A stretch of DNA of 64,000 nt from positions 1-64,000 of the forward strand of contig PLHJ01000006.1 of the NCBI GenBank assembly GCA_003138895.1. The letters run 5' to 3'. Position numbers and translations under genes: made by a program. Positions 30,383 through 40,321 of this stretch are shown here, one piece after another. Source of the stretch: Acidimicrobiaceae bacterium (GTDB lineage Bacteria > Actinomycetota > Acidimicrobiia > Acidimicrobiales > RAAP-2). Every line of letters begins with the position of its first letter. Positions within the stretch are counted from its first letter, which is position 1. The notes below the pieces were generated by a model, which ran no database searches, was not told the DNA's origin, and saw only the letters and a program-made list of their open reading frames with translations.

Positions 30383-31833
30383 CAGGGAGGCGCGCTAAGA
30401 CCCAAGACGCCGGGGTTCAAAATGTGATTTGGATCAAGAACATCTTTCATGGCAACGAGCACGCCGTAGGCGTCGCCCAGAGCCTCGCTCACGAAACGAG
30501 CCCGGTTGCGTCCAACGCCGTGGTGGTGGCTGAGAGCACCACCAGCCTTGAGCACCGCTTCGGACGCGACGTCCCATGCTCGACGGTAAAAGTCCGTTGT
30601 GTCGCCCTCGGGGTAACCCGCGAACGTGAAGTACAAGCACGCGCCGTCGTCGTACGCGTGTGACTGGTGGACGGACGCCACGGCAATGCCTGGAATCGCG
30701 AGTAACGCATCGACGACTCGTTGATGAATAGTCGCCAAGTTGGCCCACGGACCCGCAATTTCAATCGTGTCAACGACAATGCCTCGTGCCCAAAGAGGTG
30801 CCAGGGCGCTCACGTCATTTCGATGCGCGAGCCATCGATCAACGAGTAACGGGTCAAGGACCGTCGCGCCAGAACATTCTTCAGTAACTACGCTCATCGA
30901 AGCACGTACGAGACCAGCGTCACCTTCTTCCAACACAATGAGGGCGCACTCGTCTACATCAAAATTGCGTTTCGTTTCAGTCTCGTCGTAAAGGCGAAGC
31001 ACGGAAGGATGTGCGCCTCGCTGGATGATTCGTCGGCACGCTTCTAAGCCATCGGCGAACGACGAAAATTGATACGCCGCTTGCTCGTGGTGTTTTGGGA
31101 TGTGTCGCACGACGAGTGTCGCTTCCACGATGACGCCGAGAGTACCCTCGGAACCCACGAAGAGTTGATTGAGGTCCGGTCCAACGGCTTGGCGGGGCCC
31201 ACGGTTGCCCGTGACCACAAGGTCCCCGTTGGCGAGCACCACACTGAGCCCCCGTACGATATCTTCGATTTTCCCGTAACGATTGGATCGCTGGCCCGCA
31301 CCGCGACACGCGAGCCAACCGCCGAGCGTAGAAAGATCAAACGACTGGGGCACGTGACCAGTTGTTAGACCTCGCGGACTCAAAAACCCTTCGAGGTCGG
31401 GTCCAAAAATGCCGGCCTGTGCGGTGACGGTACCTGAAATTTCATCGAGCGCCAAAACAGCATTCATGTGTGTCAGATCAAGCGCAATGGCACCGGGCAT
31501 CGGAACGGCACCTCCGACGACGCCGGAGCGACCGCCCTGAGGCGTCACGGGTATACGAAGTTCGTTGGCGGTGCGAAGTACGAGTTGCACGTCTTCGACT
31601 GTTCGCGGATACACCACGACACCGGGGAATGAGGGAACCTCACCCTTGGCAACCCAACCAATCGAAAGCGGCCACCAATCGCGCCCGTGGTCGGCGCGTT
31701 CAGTCTCGCCAATACTGAATGGCACGTGCTGAGCGTGCAGAGCTTCGAGTAATGAGTTCGGAGCATCACCACCGCCCAGTACGTTGCCCGAGAGTTCCTC
31801 GGGGTACTCGCTCGGCATTGTCGGTGTGGTCAC
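30379..31833 (-). CDS. FAD-linked oxidase resembling alkyldihydroxyacetonephosphate synthase
   Basis: PCMH-type FAD domain; STLGGWLACRGAGQRSNRYGKIEDIV; GGALSHHHGVGRNRARF. Confidence 0.8.
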   Translation of the reverse strand: MTTPTMPSEYPEELSGNVLGGGDAPNSLLEALHAQHVPFSIGETERADHGRDWWPLSIGWVAKGEVPSFPGVVVYPRTVEDVQLVLRTANELRIPVTPQGGRSGVVGGAVPMPGAIALDLTHMNAVLALDEISGTVTAQAGIFGPDLEGFLSPRGLTTGHVPQSFDLSTLGGWLACRGAGQRSNRYGKIEDIVRGLSVVLANGDLVVTGNRGPRQAVGPDLNQLFVGSEGTLGVIVEATLVVRHIPKHHEQAAYQFSSFADGLEACRRIIQRGAHPSVLRLYDETETKRNFDVDECALIVLEEGDAGLVRASMSVVTEECSGATVLDPLLVDRWLAHRNDVSALAPLWARGIVVDTIEIAGPWANLATIHQRVVDALLAIPGIAVASVHQSHAYDDGACLYFTFAGYPEGDTTDFYRRAWDVASEAVLKAGGALSHHHGVGRNRARFVSEALGDAYGVLVAMKDVLDPNHILNPGVLGLSAPPW

Positions 31834-33491
31834 GCGTTTTCATCCTGTATGACCAGTCCGGCGGCACCGAATTCCTTTTCGACGAGCGCACGGTAATCCG
31901 CCACTTCTTTTTCGATGCGCGTCTCGTCCCAACCTAGATACGGTGCAACGAGGCGAGCGACTTTGGGGGCTGCCCGGTACGTCGCGCGCGCATTTTGTAA
32001 GTGCGCGCGCGTTCGGCGCGTTAGAAGGTCAATGAGGGTGATGACCATTTCTTCTTGTGCGCTGTAGACAAATTCGGCTTGGCAATAGGGAAGTCCAGTG
32101 ATGAGGGGAGTGGCCAATTCCTCGGACTGGGTAATAAGCGAAAGGATTGACGTGGCGTCGGTGCCGTAGCGCTGGTACAAGTGCGTTTCGAGAGGCGTCG
32201 TCGGCTGCCAGGAGTCAGGCTGCGGAGCGCCGTGTAACGAAAGGTTTTTCGTAGAACATCGTCGCAGCGATGGCAAGAAAGCAGAAGTGGCGTCCACCGC
32301 GTCTTCGGCCATTTCTCGATACGTCGTCCACTTGCCGCCGGTCACGTGTACGACACCGTCAGGGCTCGGTGTTACCTGATGACGACGTGACAAATCCGCT
32401 GTTCGTTCACTCAGTTCTTTGCCGGGTTCGGGAGAAAGCAGAGGTCGAAGTCCCGCCCATACACCAGTGATGTCCTGCGGAGTAAGTGCGGACGACGTTG
32501 ACGCGTTTACCGCGCGCAAGAGGTACGCCACGTCGTCACTCGTACACAGGGGGTCGTCGAGTGAACCTTCGTAGGCAGTGTCCGTTGTTCCCACGTAGGT
32601 GTAATTAGCTTCTTCAAATGGCACCACAAAAATGCTTCGTCGGTCGCCGGGCACGGTAAAAACTGCCGCGACGTCGGCGGGCAAACGGTGTGCGGGTACC
32701 GAGACGTGCACACCCTTGGCGGGTGTGATGCGATGCGAATCGACTCCTTCGGCCATTGTGAACACTTCGTCAGCCCATACCCCGGTTGCGTTCACAACGA
32801 CGCGCGTCGCGATATTGAAAACGCTGTCGTCTACTTCATTGTGACAACAAACGCTGGCAACCTGTCCCGTGGCGTCGTGCTCAATACCCGTCACCTTTAC
32901 GTACGTCGCAACGTCGGCTCCGAGATCAATGGCGGCCGTCTTTGCGAGCGTGAGAGCGACGCGGGCGTCGTCGCCTCGAGCATCGAAGTACAAAAAACCC
33001 GCAACGAGGCGATCAGCGTTGAGAGTCGGTAGGTGAAGAAGCGTTTGCGCTTTGTCAAGTCGTTCGAAGCGGTGACCAATACGCCACCCTCCCGTCCAGT
33101 CATAAATTCGAAGGGCCGTGGCGTAACTGCGGGTAATGGTTTTTGATACGACGCCATTTTTTCCGAAGAGGGGAATTAGAAACGGCAGAACGCGCACGAG
33201 GTGAGGGGCGTTTTCCAAGAGACGCTGACGCTCGCGCAAGTTCTCGTAGACCAGGCGAAATTCTTTCTGCTGCAAGTAACGAAGTCCGCCGTGCACCATT
33301 TTCGAAGATTTCGAACTGGTTCCCGTCGCAATATCACCGGCATCAACCAACGCCACGGAGAGTCCTCGCGCGGCAGCGTCCACGGCGACGCCCGCTCCTG
33401 TCATGCCGGCACCGACGACCACCATGTCGTAGGTGTTTGAACGAAGCCGTCTAAGGGCTTCGTCTCGCTGAAAAGCTGGCACGCTGACCAT
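31830..33491 (-). CDS. glpD: Glycerol-3-phosphate dehydrogenase/oxidase
   Basis: DMVVVGAGMTGAGVAVDAAARGLSVALVDAGDIATGTSSKSSKMVHGGLRYL. Confidence 0.93.
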   Translation of the reverse strand: MVSVPAFQRDEALRRLRSNTYDMVVVGAGMTGAGVAVDAAARGLSVALVDAGDIATGTSSKSSKMVHGGLRYLQQKEFRLVYENLRERQRLLENAPHLVRVLPFLIPLFGKNGVVSKTITRSYATALRIYDWTGGWRIGHRFERLDKAQTLLHLPTLNADRLVAGFLYFDARGDDARVALTLAKTAAIDLGADVATYVKVTGIEHDATGQVASVCCHNEVDDSVFNIATRVVVNATGVWADEVFTMAEGVDSHRITPAKGVHVSVPAHRLPADVAAVFTVPGDRRSIFVVPFEEANYTYVGTTDTAYEGSLDDPLCTSDDVAYLLRAVNASTSSALTPQDITGVWAGLRPLLSPEPGKELSERTADLSRRHQVTPSPDGVVHVTGGKWTTYREMAEDAVDATSAFLPSLRRCSTKNLSLHGAPQPDSWQPTTPLETHLYQRYGTDATSILSLITQSEELATPLITGLPYCQAEFVYSAQEEMVITLIDLLTRRTRAHLQNARATYRAAPKVARLVAPYLGWDETRIEKEVADYRALVEKEFGAAGLVIQDENA

Positions 33492-33557
33492 GTTGGCACA
33501 ATCGCTGAGGGGTCCGGACGCCTGGAAGATACGCGAAGGTCGGGTAGGTTTCGTGAC

Positions 33558-34733
33558 ATGGACTTTGCGTTATCACCGGAGTTGCTCGCCCTCCAAGAGA
33601 CGGTTCGACGACTAGCCCAAGAAAAAATTAAACCTCGAGCGCGAGAGATTGACACGTCGAGTCTGTATCCCCAAGACATCTTCGACGCTCTTCGAGATGC
33701 CGACCTACTGGGACTGTGTATTCCTGAACAGTACGGTGGATCGGGCGGTGGCATTATGGCGTTGACGTTGGCTATAGAAGAGGTCACCAAGTACTCCAAC
33801 GTCATTGGCCTCATGTTGCTGCTCACGCGTCTGCCGACCGGTCCCATCATGATCGCCGGTTCGGAAGAGCAAAAGCTGCGGTACCTACCTAGTATTGCCA
33901 ATGGCACCAAGCGAGCGGCCTTTGGACTTTCTGAACCGGGCGCTGGTTCTGACGTTGCGGGCATGCGCACGAGGGCCACTCCTGATCCGGACGTCAAAGA
34001 TGGCTGGATTCTTAATGGAACGAAATGTTGGATTTCCGGTGTTTCCCAAGCCGACTGGTTCACGGTGTTTGCGAAAACGGGCGACCCGTCGTCTCGTTTG
34101 CACGATTCCATTACTGGTTTCATCGTCGACGCCGATAGCCCTGGTGTGAAGCGTCCTCGCGTTGACAAAAAAATGGGTGTGCACGGCATCGACACCGGAG
34201 AAATTGTCTTCGATGACGTGAAGGTTTCTCCAACCAACGTCATTGGTGACGTTGGGGGATTTCGCCTTGCGATGCTCGGACTGAACGCCATGCGGCCCAT
34301 CGTCGCGGCTCGAGGCATTGGCCTCGCCGAAGGTGCCTTGATGTACGCGACTGAATACGTGAAGAACCGTCCGGCATTTGGAAAGACCATTGCGGAGTTC
34401 CAGGGCATCCAGTGGGAAATTGCAAAAATGGCCACCGAGATTGAAGCGGCGCGTCTCTTGACGTACCGCGCTGCGTGGTTGGCGGACCAAGGCAAGTACA
34501 CGAAAGAATACGTCCCCATGTTGTCAATGGCGAAGTACTACGCCAGTGAAGTGGGTGTGAAGGCGTCGGGGCTCGCGGTGCAACTCTTGGGAGCGGCTGG
34601 CTATATGGAAGAACACCCCACGGAGCTCTACTACCGTGACGCTCGCCAACTCACGATTGTCGAAGGTACAAGTCAGGTACAACTTGGCCTTATTGGCAAG
34701 GGAGTACTGGGCCACGATATGTGGTGGGACTGA
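33558..34733 (+). CDS. Acyl-CoA dehydrogenase
   Basis: AAFGLSEPGAGSDVAGMRT; GFIVDADSPGV; YRDARQLTIVEGTSQVQ. Confidence 0.95.
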   Translation: MDFALSPELLALQETVRRLAQEKIKPRAREIDTSSLYPQDIFDALRDADLLGLCIPEQYGGSGGGIMALTLAIEEVTKYSNVIGLMLLLTRLPTGPIMIAGSEEQKLRYLPSIANGTKRAAFGLSEPGAGSDVAGMRTRATPDPDVKDGWILNGTKCWISGVSQADWFTVFAKTGDPSSRLHDSITGFIVDADSPGVKRPRVDKKMGVHGIDTGEIVFDDVKVSPTNVIGDVGGFRLAMLGLNAMRPIVAARGIGLAEGALMYATEYVKNRPAFGKTIAEFQGIQWEIAKMATEIEAARLLTYRAAWLADQGKYTKEYVPMLSMAKYYASEVGVKASGLAVQLLGAAGYMEEHPTELYYRDARQLTIVEGTSQVQLGLIGKGVLGHDMWWD

Positions 34734-34734
34734 A

Positions 34735-35766
34735 GTGGCAATTGTTTGGTCAGACCTGCTGACTCGTTTAGTCCGCGGTGAATCTCTTAGCCACGGCGAG
34801 GCCTACGAAGCGCTCAGCGAAGTGCTTCGTGGCGAGGTCCCCGACGTCGCAATTGCCAGCATGTTGACGGCACTTTCGGCCAAGGGCGAGCGCGTTGAGG
34901 AACTGTCGGGTTTCGTTGACGCCATGATGGACGCCGCCACCACGTTCAAAGTGAACGATGACGCGTTGGACATTGTTGGAACGGGTGGCGACCGTTTGCA
35001 CACCGTCAACGTATCGACCCTGGCTGCTTTGAGCGTCGCGGCGAGTGGTGTTCCCGTGGCCAAACACGGGAGTCGTGCTGCTTCTTCGTCCGTTGGCTCC
35101 GCTGACGTATTAGAAGGTCTGGGTGTGCGTCTCGAGATTGATCCTTTTACGGTGGCGAAGAGTGTGGAAATAGCGGGCATGGGGTTCTGCTTTGCTCCGG
35201 CGTTTCACCCAGGTCTTCGTTATCTCGTACCAATTCGTCGCGCTCTGGGTTTCCCCACGGCGTTCAACGTTCTTGGTCCTTTAGCCAATCCCGCGAGAGT
35301 GCGTCGCTTGGTCCTTGGTGTTGCCAATGAGAGCATGGTGCCATGGATGGCGGAAATCTTGCAACACCGAGGTATTGAGCGAGCGTTCATCGTGCACGCT
35401 GACGACGGGCTCGATGAATTGTCGCTTGGTTTGCCGTCGACCATCACTGAAGTCACCGCCGCCAAAATTACGTCGTGGCGATTTGAACCCAGTCGCGATT
35501 TTCATGTACAACACGAAGTGGGTGTGATTCGCGGCGGCAACCTGACCACCAATGTGCAGTTGGCGAACGATTACCTCGACGGAGCCACCGGACCAGTTTT
35601 TGACACGGTGGTCGCTAACGCGGGACTGGCGCTCTTGCTGGCTGAACGCGTGGCGAGTGTGCGTGAGGGCGCCGAACTCGCTGGAGCCGCCGTCGCCGAG
35701 GGTCGAGCTCGTGACGTGCTTTCTTCGATGGTGACCATTTCAAATGAGAAAAAGAGTTCGTCGTGA
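34735..35766 (+). CDS. trpD: Anthranilate phosphoribosyltransferase
   Basis: DIVGTGGDRLHTVNVSTLAALSVAASGVPVAKHGSRAASSSVGSADVLEGLGV; GTG start just after preceding stop. Confidence 0.95.
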   Translation: MAIVWSDLLTRLVRGESLSHGEAYEALSEVLRGEVPDVAIASMLTALSAKGERVEELSGFVDAMMDAATTFKVNDDALDIVGTGGDRLHTVNVSTLAALSVAASGVPVAKHGSRAASSSVGSADVLEGLGVRLEIDPFTVAKSVEIAGMGFCFAPAFHPGLRYLVPIRRALGFPTAFNVLGPLANPARVRRLVLGVANESMVPWMAEILQHRGIERAFIVHADDGLDELSLGLPSTITEVTAAKITSWRFEPSRDFHVQHEVGVIRGGNLTTNVQLANDYLDGATGPVFDTVVANAGLALLLAERVASVREGAELAGAAVAEGRARDVLSSMVTISNEKKSSS

Positions 35767-36896
35767 GTGGACCGTTAGCGGGCGTCAAAGTAATAGAACT
35801 TGCGGGCATCGGACCTTCGCCGTATGCCTGCATGTTGCTGGCGGATCTTGGCGCGGATGTCCTTCGATTCGAACGAGCCAACCCTGATGCGAAGGACGAA
35901 CCCTATTTTGATCTGTTGACGAGGTCACGTCCTTCGGTCGCTCTTAATTTGAAGCACGATGACTCGCGCGAACTCATACTCGAACTCAGCGAACAAGCGG
36001 ATATCTTGATTGAAGGTTTTCGACCCGGGGTTACTGAACGTTTGGGCGTTGGTCCCCACGACCTCCTCGCTCGTAATCCTCGACTCGTCTATGGCCGAAT
36101 GACCGGATGGGGCCAAGAGGGACCACTAGCGAATCAAGTGGGACACGACATTAACTACATCGCAATCTCGGGGGCTTTGTGGCCGGTCGGCCGAGCGGGG
36201 GAACGTCCCGTGCCTCCACTCAACTTGGTGGGTGACTTTGGTGGCGGTTCGATGATGCTCGTATTTGGCGTGCTGGCTGCGCTCGTATCGGCGCGATCAA
36301 CGGGCGTTGGTCAAGTCGTCGACGCGGCGATGGTTGATGGCTCGGCGTCGCTTCTCACCATGACACACTCGTTCTTAAACGCTGGCTTGTGGCACGAAGA
36401 ACGCGGAGTAAATTTGCTCGACTCGGGTGCGCACTTCTATGAGGTGTATGAGACGAGGGACCAAAAGTATGTGGCTGTGGGTGCCATCGAACCGAAGTTC
36501 TACGCGGCGCTACTCGATGGTCTGGGTTTATCGAACGAAGCATTACCCGCGCAAATGAACCGTGGCGAATGGCCAAGCATGAAGGAGCGATTTGCCGCGG
36601 TGTTCGCCACCAAGACTCGTGACGAGTGGACCACGTTATTTGAAGGAACTGATGCGTGCGTGTCGCCCGTACTCTCTCCTCGGGAAGCGGCACAATACGA
36701 ACACAACGTGGCGCGCGGAGTCTTCCAAGGCGGCGACACGTTGCAACCCTCACCGGCACCTCGTTTTTCAAAGACGCCGGGAGCCGTTGGACGGGCTCCG
36801 ACGACGCCGGGATCAGGAACGCGTGAGGGACTGACGGCGTGGGGACTGACGAGTGAACGTATTGACGCTCTTCAAGCGTCAGGAGCGCTTGGTTAA
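35763..36896 (+). CDS. CaiB/BaiF family CoA transferase (alpha-methylacyl-CoA racemase-like)
   Basis: GVKVIELAGIGPSPYACMLLADLGADVLRFER; GRMTGWGQEGPLANQVGHDINYIAISGAL. Confidence 0.95.
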   Translation: MSGPLAGVKVIELAGIGPSPYACMLLADLGADVLRFERANPDAKDEPYFDLLTRSRPSVALNLKHDDSRELILELSEQADILIEGFRPGVTERLGVGPHDLLARNPRLVYGRMTGWGQEGPLANQVGHDINYIAISGALWPVGRAGERPVPPLNLVGDFGGGSMMLVFGVLAALVSARSTGVGQVVDAAMVDGSASLLTMTHSFLNAGLWHEERGVNLLDSGAHFYEVYETRDQKYVAVGAIEPKFYAALLDGLGLSNEALPAQMNRGEWPSMKERFAAVFATKTRDEWTTLFEGTDACVSPVLSPREAAQYEHNVARGVFQGGDTLQPSPAPRFSKTPGAVGRAPTTPGSGTREGLTAWGLTSERIDALQASGALG

Positions 36897-37129
36897 ACGT
36901 TGACGACGGGGCACGTGAGCGTACGCGTGATGCCGGGAACTTTTTGGATAGCACTCACGACAAGCTTGCCGAGGTCGTCGACACTTTCAGAACCACACTG
37001 CACAATCACGTCGTAGGGCCCCGTGACTTCATTGACCGCCGTTACGCCGGGTACCGAGCGCGCAGCAATGACGACATCTTCTGACTTGCCGACTTCAGTC
37101 TGAATGAGGATGTAAGCATTGACTGCCAT
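36893..37129 (-). CDS. Lrp/AsnC ligand-binding (RAM) domain protein
   Basis: MAVNAYILIQTEVGKSEDVVIAARSVPGVTAVNEVTGPYDVIVQ. Confidence 0.85.
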   Translation of the reverse strand: MAVNAYILIQTEVGKSEDVVIAARSVPGVTAVNEVTGPYDVIVQCGSESVDDLGKLVVSAIQKVPGITRTLTCPVVNV

Positions 37130-37183
37130 GGTGAGTACCTTTCGTTTCGCTGTAGTAATCATGCCCTACGAACGAAAGGATAT

Positions 37184-37402
37184 CTAATCCTCTCGAAATC
37201 GCTTACCCATATGCCACTGATGGCAGTAATCGCAGCGGTAGGTGTCGAGTTCGACGCCGTTGAGGGTCCAGGCCAATTGCGCGCTGGAACGCGCTTCTTG
37301 TTGCGTTCGATAGGAATTTTTGGGCGTACCGTCTCGTTTGAAATGCGATGAGACGGGCCCCGACGAGTGCGTGGATACTCGATGAGGGCGACGACGGGGC
37401 AT
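37184..37402 (-). CDS. Small hypothetical protein with a CxxC knuckle
   Basis: 72 aa, YRCDYCHQWHMGKRF; divergent from DUF3039 gene. Confidence 0.55.
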   Translation of the reverse strand: MPRRRPHRVSTHSSGPVSSHFKRDGTPKNSYRTQQEARSSAQLAWTLNGVELDTYRCDYCHQWHMGKRFRED

Positions 37403-37416
37403 GACCCTTTCAACGA

Positions 37417-37432
37417 TACTGACGTGTCAGTA
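37417..37432. promoter_or_regulatory. Inverted repeat TACTGAC-GT-GTCAGTA; candidate repressor operator in a 41-bp divergent gap
   Basis: 7-bp perfect arms, 2-bp spacer, between 37402(-) and 37444(+). Confidence 0.5.
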
Positions 37433-37443
37433 GGGTTGGGGGC

Positions 37444-37728
37444 GTGAGTTTGTCGCCCGACACCGAACAAATAGTTTCCTCCTCCATTGAACTCGATGAT
37501 GGTGATCACGATCGCTTTACGCACATCGTTCTCGAGGGCTATACGCCGAAAAAGGGCGATTTCGTGCCACTAGGGAATTCCGTTGTCGAGGGTCAAATCA
37601 ACGCGACGCCGGTAACGGCGCTGTGCGGGAAGGTGTGGGTGCCCGGCCGCGACCCACAAAAGTTTCCGCTGTGTCCCACGTGCAAAGAGATTGCGACGTC
37701 GATGGGCTGGTCGCTTCCCAAGGGTTAG
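37444..37728 (+). CDS. DUF3039-like protein
   Basis: ALCGKVWVPGRDPQKFPLCPTCKEI. Confidence 0.82.
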   Translation: MSLSPDTEQIVSSSIELDDGDHDRFTHIVLEGYTPKKGDFVPLGNSVVEGQINATPVTALCGKVWVPGRDPQKFPLCPTCKEIATSMGWSLPKG

Positions 37729-37765
37729 TGCTTCGAGGTTGGTGACCGTCCCTAGCCTGTTGCCT

Positions 37766-38449
37766 ATGAGCAAAGCCCTCGTCATCCGTCACCATCTCGA
37801 AGACAACGCTGGTCTTATTGGTGAAGCCCTACTGGCTCGAGACGTCGTCTTTGATACGTACATGCTGGACGCGTCGTCGCCGACGCCTGCACTCGAGGGC
37901 TATGACTACCTCGTCATTCTCGGCTCCAAGCACGCGGTGTACGACGAAGCCGTCGAGGCTGCGTGGTTTGGCCGCGAACTGCAGTTGATTGAGCAGGCGG
38001 ACGAAGCTGGCGTGCCGATTCTCGGGATCTGCTTTGGCGCACAAGCGCTGTGTCGAGCCTTTGGCGGCACGGTCGCGCCGTCGCTCGAGCCTGAAGTGGG
38101 CTGGTACCGCATTGAGGCAGCGGAGGAACAAGAATTTCCCGAAGGACCTTGGTTCGAATATCACTTCGACGTTTGCAGCTTGCCTCCCCAAGCTGAAGTC
38201 TGGGCGCTCTCTCCTCGCGCGGTTCAAGCCTTTGCCATTGGCAATCACGTCGGTGTGCAATTCCATCCCGAAATCGATGACGTGCAATTAGCGCAGTGGC
38301 TCGCGGTGGGTGACGAAGAGGTTCGCTCTCTTGGCATAGACACGGACGAACTACTGGCGCTCACCCGCGACGAGACTCCTCTTGCTCGAGAGCGTGCGCT
38401 CGTGCTCGTCGACAAATTTCTCGATCGGTTAGCGCCTGTTCGACGTTGA
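37766..38449 (+). CDS. Class I glutamine amidotransferase-like protein
   Basis: VPILGICFGAQALCRAFGG; GVQFHPEID; ATG 37766 chosen. Confidence 0.88.
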   Translation: MSKALVIRHHLEDNAGLIGEALLARDVVFDTYMLDASSPTPALEGYDYLVILGSKHAVYDEAVEAAWFGRELQLIEQADEAGVPILGICFGAQALCRAFGGTVAPSLEPEVGWYRIEAAEEQEFPEGPWFEYHFDVCSLPPQAEVWALSPRAVQAFAIGNHVGVQFHPEIDDVQLAQWLAVGDEEVRSLGIDTDELLALTRDETPLARERALVLVDKFLDRLAPVRR

Positions 38450-40321
38450 CGCCGCGGGAGCCTTTTCGTGCAGCGCGCGCACTCGCTCCTTGAGACTGCT
38501 AACTCGAGAAATGCGTCGCCCGAGCGCCCGCTCGACGAGTTGATCGTTTCCAATGATGGTGACGTGCTTTTTTGCTCGCGTAACAGCGGTGTACAACAGT
38601 TCACGGGTCAAGAGTGGCGCGTCGTAATCGGGCAAGGATATAACGACGTCGTCGTATTCGCTGCCCTGTGACTTATGGATAGTGAGAGCCCACGCTGGTT
38701 CCGCCTGATCGATTGATTCGATTTTTCTTTTACGAGGATGTTCCGTTGGTCCAAAAAGCACGTGTGGTCCCTCGGTGCCTTCGCTCACAATGCCGACATC
38801 GCCGTTGAAGAGCGTCGACGTTGAACCCGCAAAAGTTGCTTCGTTGGCGGTAATAAGGAGCGGTGTGCCCACGGCAAACCGACGTGAGCCGTTTTCATCC
38901 CAACCGAATCGGCGAAGCTCTCGAGTGATTCTGGTTCGCCACCACTGCAGCGAACCAACGCCAATTCGAGTGGCGCACAACATAGTTCGCTCGCGCAATA
39001 GTTCCAAGGCGCGCTGTTCATCGTGACGGGCGGCATCGAAAAGTTCCCGCGCGTGTTCACAGATCTCTTCGAGTAGGTCACTGTGTCGAGCAACGCGTCG
39101 GACGAGTTCGGGATGCTGCTCGTGGACGCTTTTGAAGCCAGCGATATCGCCGTCGTTGATGCACTTCGCTAGTGCGACGAGTTCGCCACCGCTTCGATAA
39201 TTCGTCCTCAGTCGTGTGATTTGATCGTCGAGTAACGCATCACTCGACGAATCAATGATGTCGCGAAGGGCGGCGCCGACGTTGACGGATGCCAACTGAT
39301 CGGGATCACCCACCAGTACCACGTGCGAATTTTCGCAGCTTCGCAGCAACTGCTCGAGTAGCCCAAATTCCAACATCGATGCCTCGTCAACAATGACGAG
39401 GTCCGCGAGGACTGGTGTTACCGCTCGAGAGTTGTCAGGTCGAATACGGAGCAGCCGATGCAGCGAACCGCTTCGCTCGTCAATGGATAGGGCCTGCGCG
39501 ATGCTCCCTGGGTCGTGTGACGCCTCGAGTGCTGCGTCGATGGCTTCACGCATTCGCACCGCCGCCTTTGCGGTTGGAGCGCACAGTGCAACTCGAAGTG
39601 GCCGTTTTGTCCCCGTCTCGTGGTGTCGCGGAATAAGTGACGAGAGCAAGTTGGCAATGGCGGTGGTCTTTCCGGTGCCTGGACCACCCGTAAGAACGGT
39701 GACGGGGTACTGCAGCGCGCGTTCAATAAAGTGCTGTTGTTCTTCAGTAACAACGACGACACCATCATCGCTGCTCGTTTGTCGTCGTAACTCGTGGAGC
39801 ATCGAGGTGGGCGCAGCGGAAACAAGGTTGAGTAGGCGAAGTGCGACGTATTGTTCAGCAAATGCGTAGCGGCGAATGGCGACGAAGGTTGCCTGATCTT
39901 TGATGCGGCTCAGGACGACCACGGGGCCAAAGGCTGACAATTCGTCACCGAATTGACTTGTTTCAATAATCGCCGGGGCGATGTGCGCAAGGTTGATGAG
40001 GGCGTCACGAAGAACGTGGACCTCCGGTTTTTGTGGCGCAAGCTGGCGTTGACCAAATTCGTTTTCGTAGGTCCAGAGTTGATCCGCGAGAAGCCCGTCC
40101 AATTCATGAGCGTCAAGAGCGAGCGCCACGTGCTGGAGACGTACGGACTTGGTGAGCAAGAGCAATGCCAACATGGCGTTGCTCTGTTCTATGAGTACAG
40201 CAATCTCAAGCCCCTCTCGTGAAGCGAGGCGGATCATGGATTCCACGAGCATGCGATCTTGCTCGTGGAACAAAAGTGACCAATGGGGGTTGGAGGAGAA
40301 GAGAGTGCCAAGTTCGTTCAT
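38429..40321 (-). CDS. recD: Exodeoxyribonuclease V alpha subunit
   Basis: VLTGGPGTGKTTAIANLL; LVIVDEASMLEFGLLEQLL; LVGDPDQLASVNVG; ALTIHKSQGSEYDDVVI. Confidence 0.92.
   Translation of the reverse strand: MNELGTLFSSNPHWSLLFHEQDRMLVESMIRLASREGLEIAVLIEQSNAMLALLLLTKSVRLQHVALALDAHELDGLLADQLWTYENEFGQRQLAPQKPEVHVLRDALINLAHIAPAIIETSQFGDELSAFGPVVVLSRIKDQATFVAIRRYAFAEQYVALRLLNLVSAAPTSMLHELRRQTSSDDGVVVVTEEQQHFIERALQYPVTVLTGGPGTGKTTAIANLLSSLIPRHHETGTKRPLRVALCAPTAKAAVRMREAIDAALEASHDPGSIAQALSIDERSGSLHRLLRIRPDNSRAVTPVLADLVIVDEASMLEFGLLEQLLRSCENSHVVLVGDPDQLASVNVGAALRDIIDSSSDALLDDQITRLRTNYRSGGELVALAKCINDGDIAGFKSVHEQHPELVRRVARHSDLLEEICEHARELFDAARHDEQRALELLRERTMLCATRIGVGSLQWWRTRITRELRRFGWDENGSRRFAVGTPLLITANEATFAGSTSTLFNGDVGIVSEGTEGPHVLFGPTEHPRKRKIESIDQAEPAWALTIHKSQGSEYDDVVISLPDYDAPLLTRELLYTAVTRAKKHVTIIGNDQLVERALGRRISRVSSLKERVRALHEKAPAASTSNRR

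Noticed and set aside
33401-34519. 372-aa minus-strand ORF
   Set aside because: Shadow ORF antisense to a clear acyl-CoA dehydrogenase.
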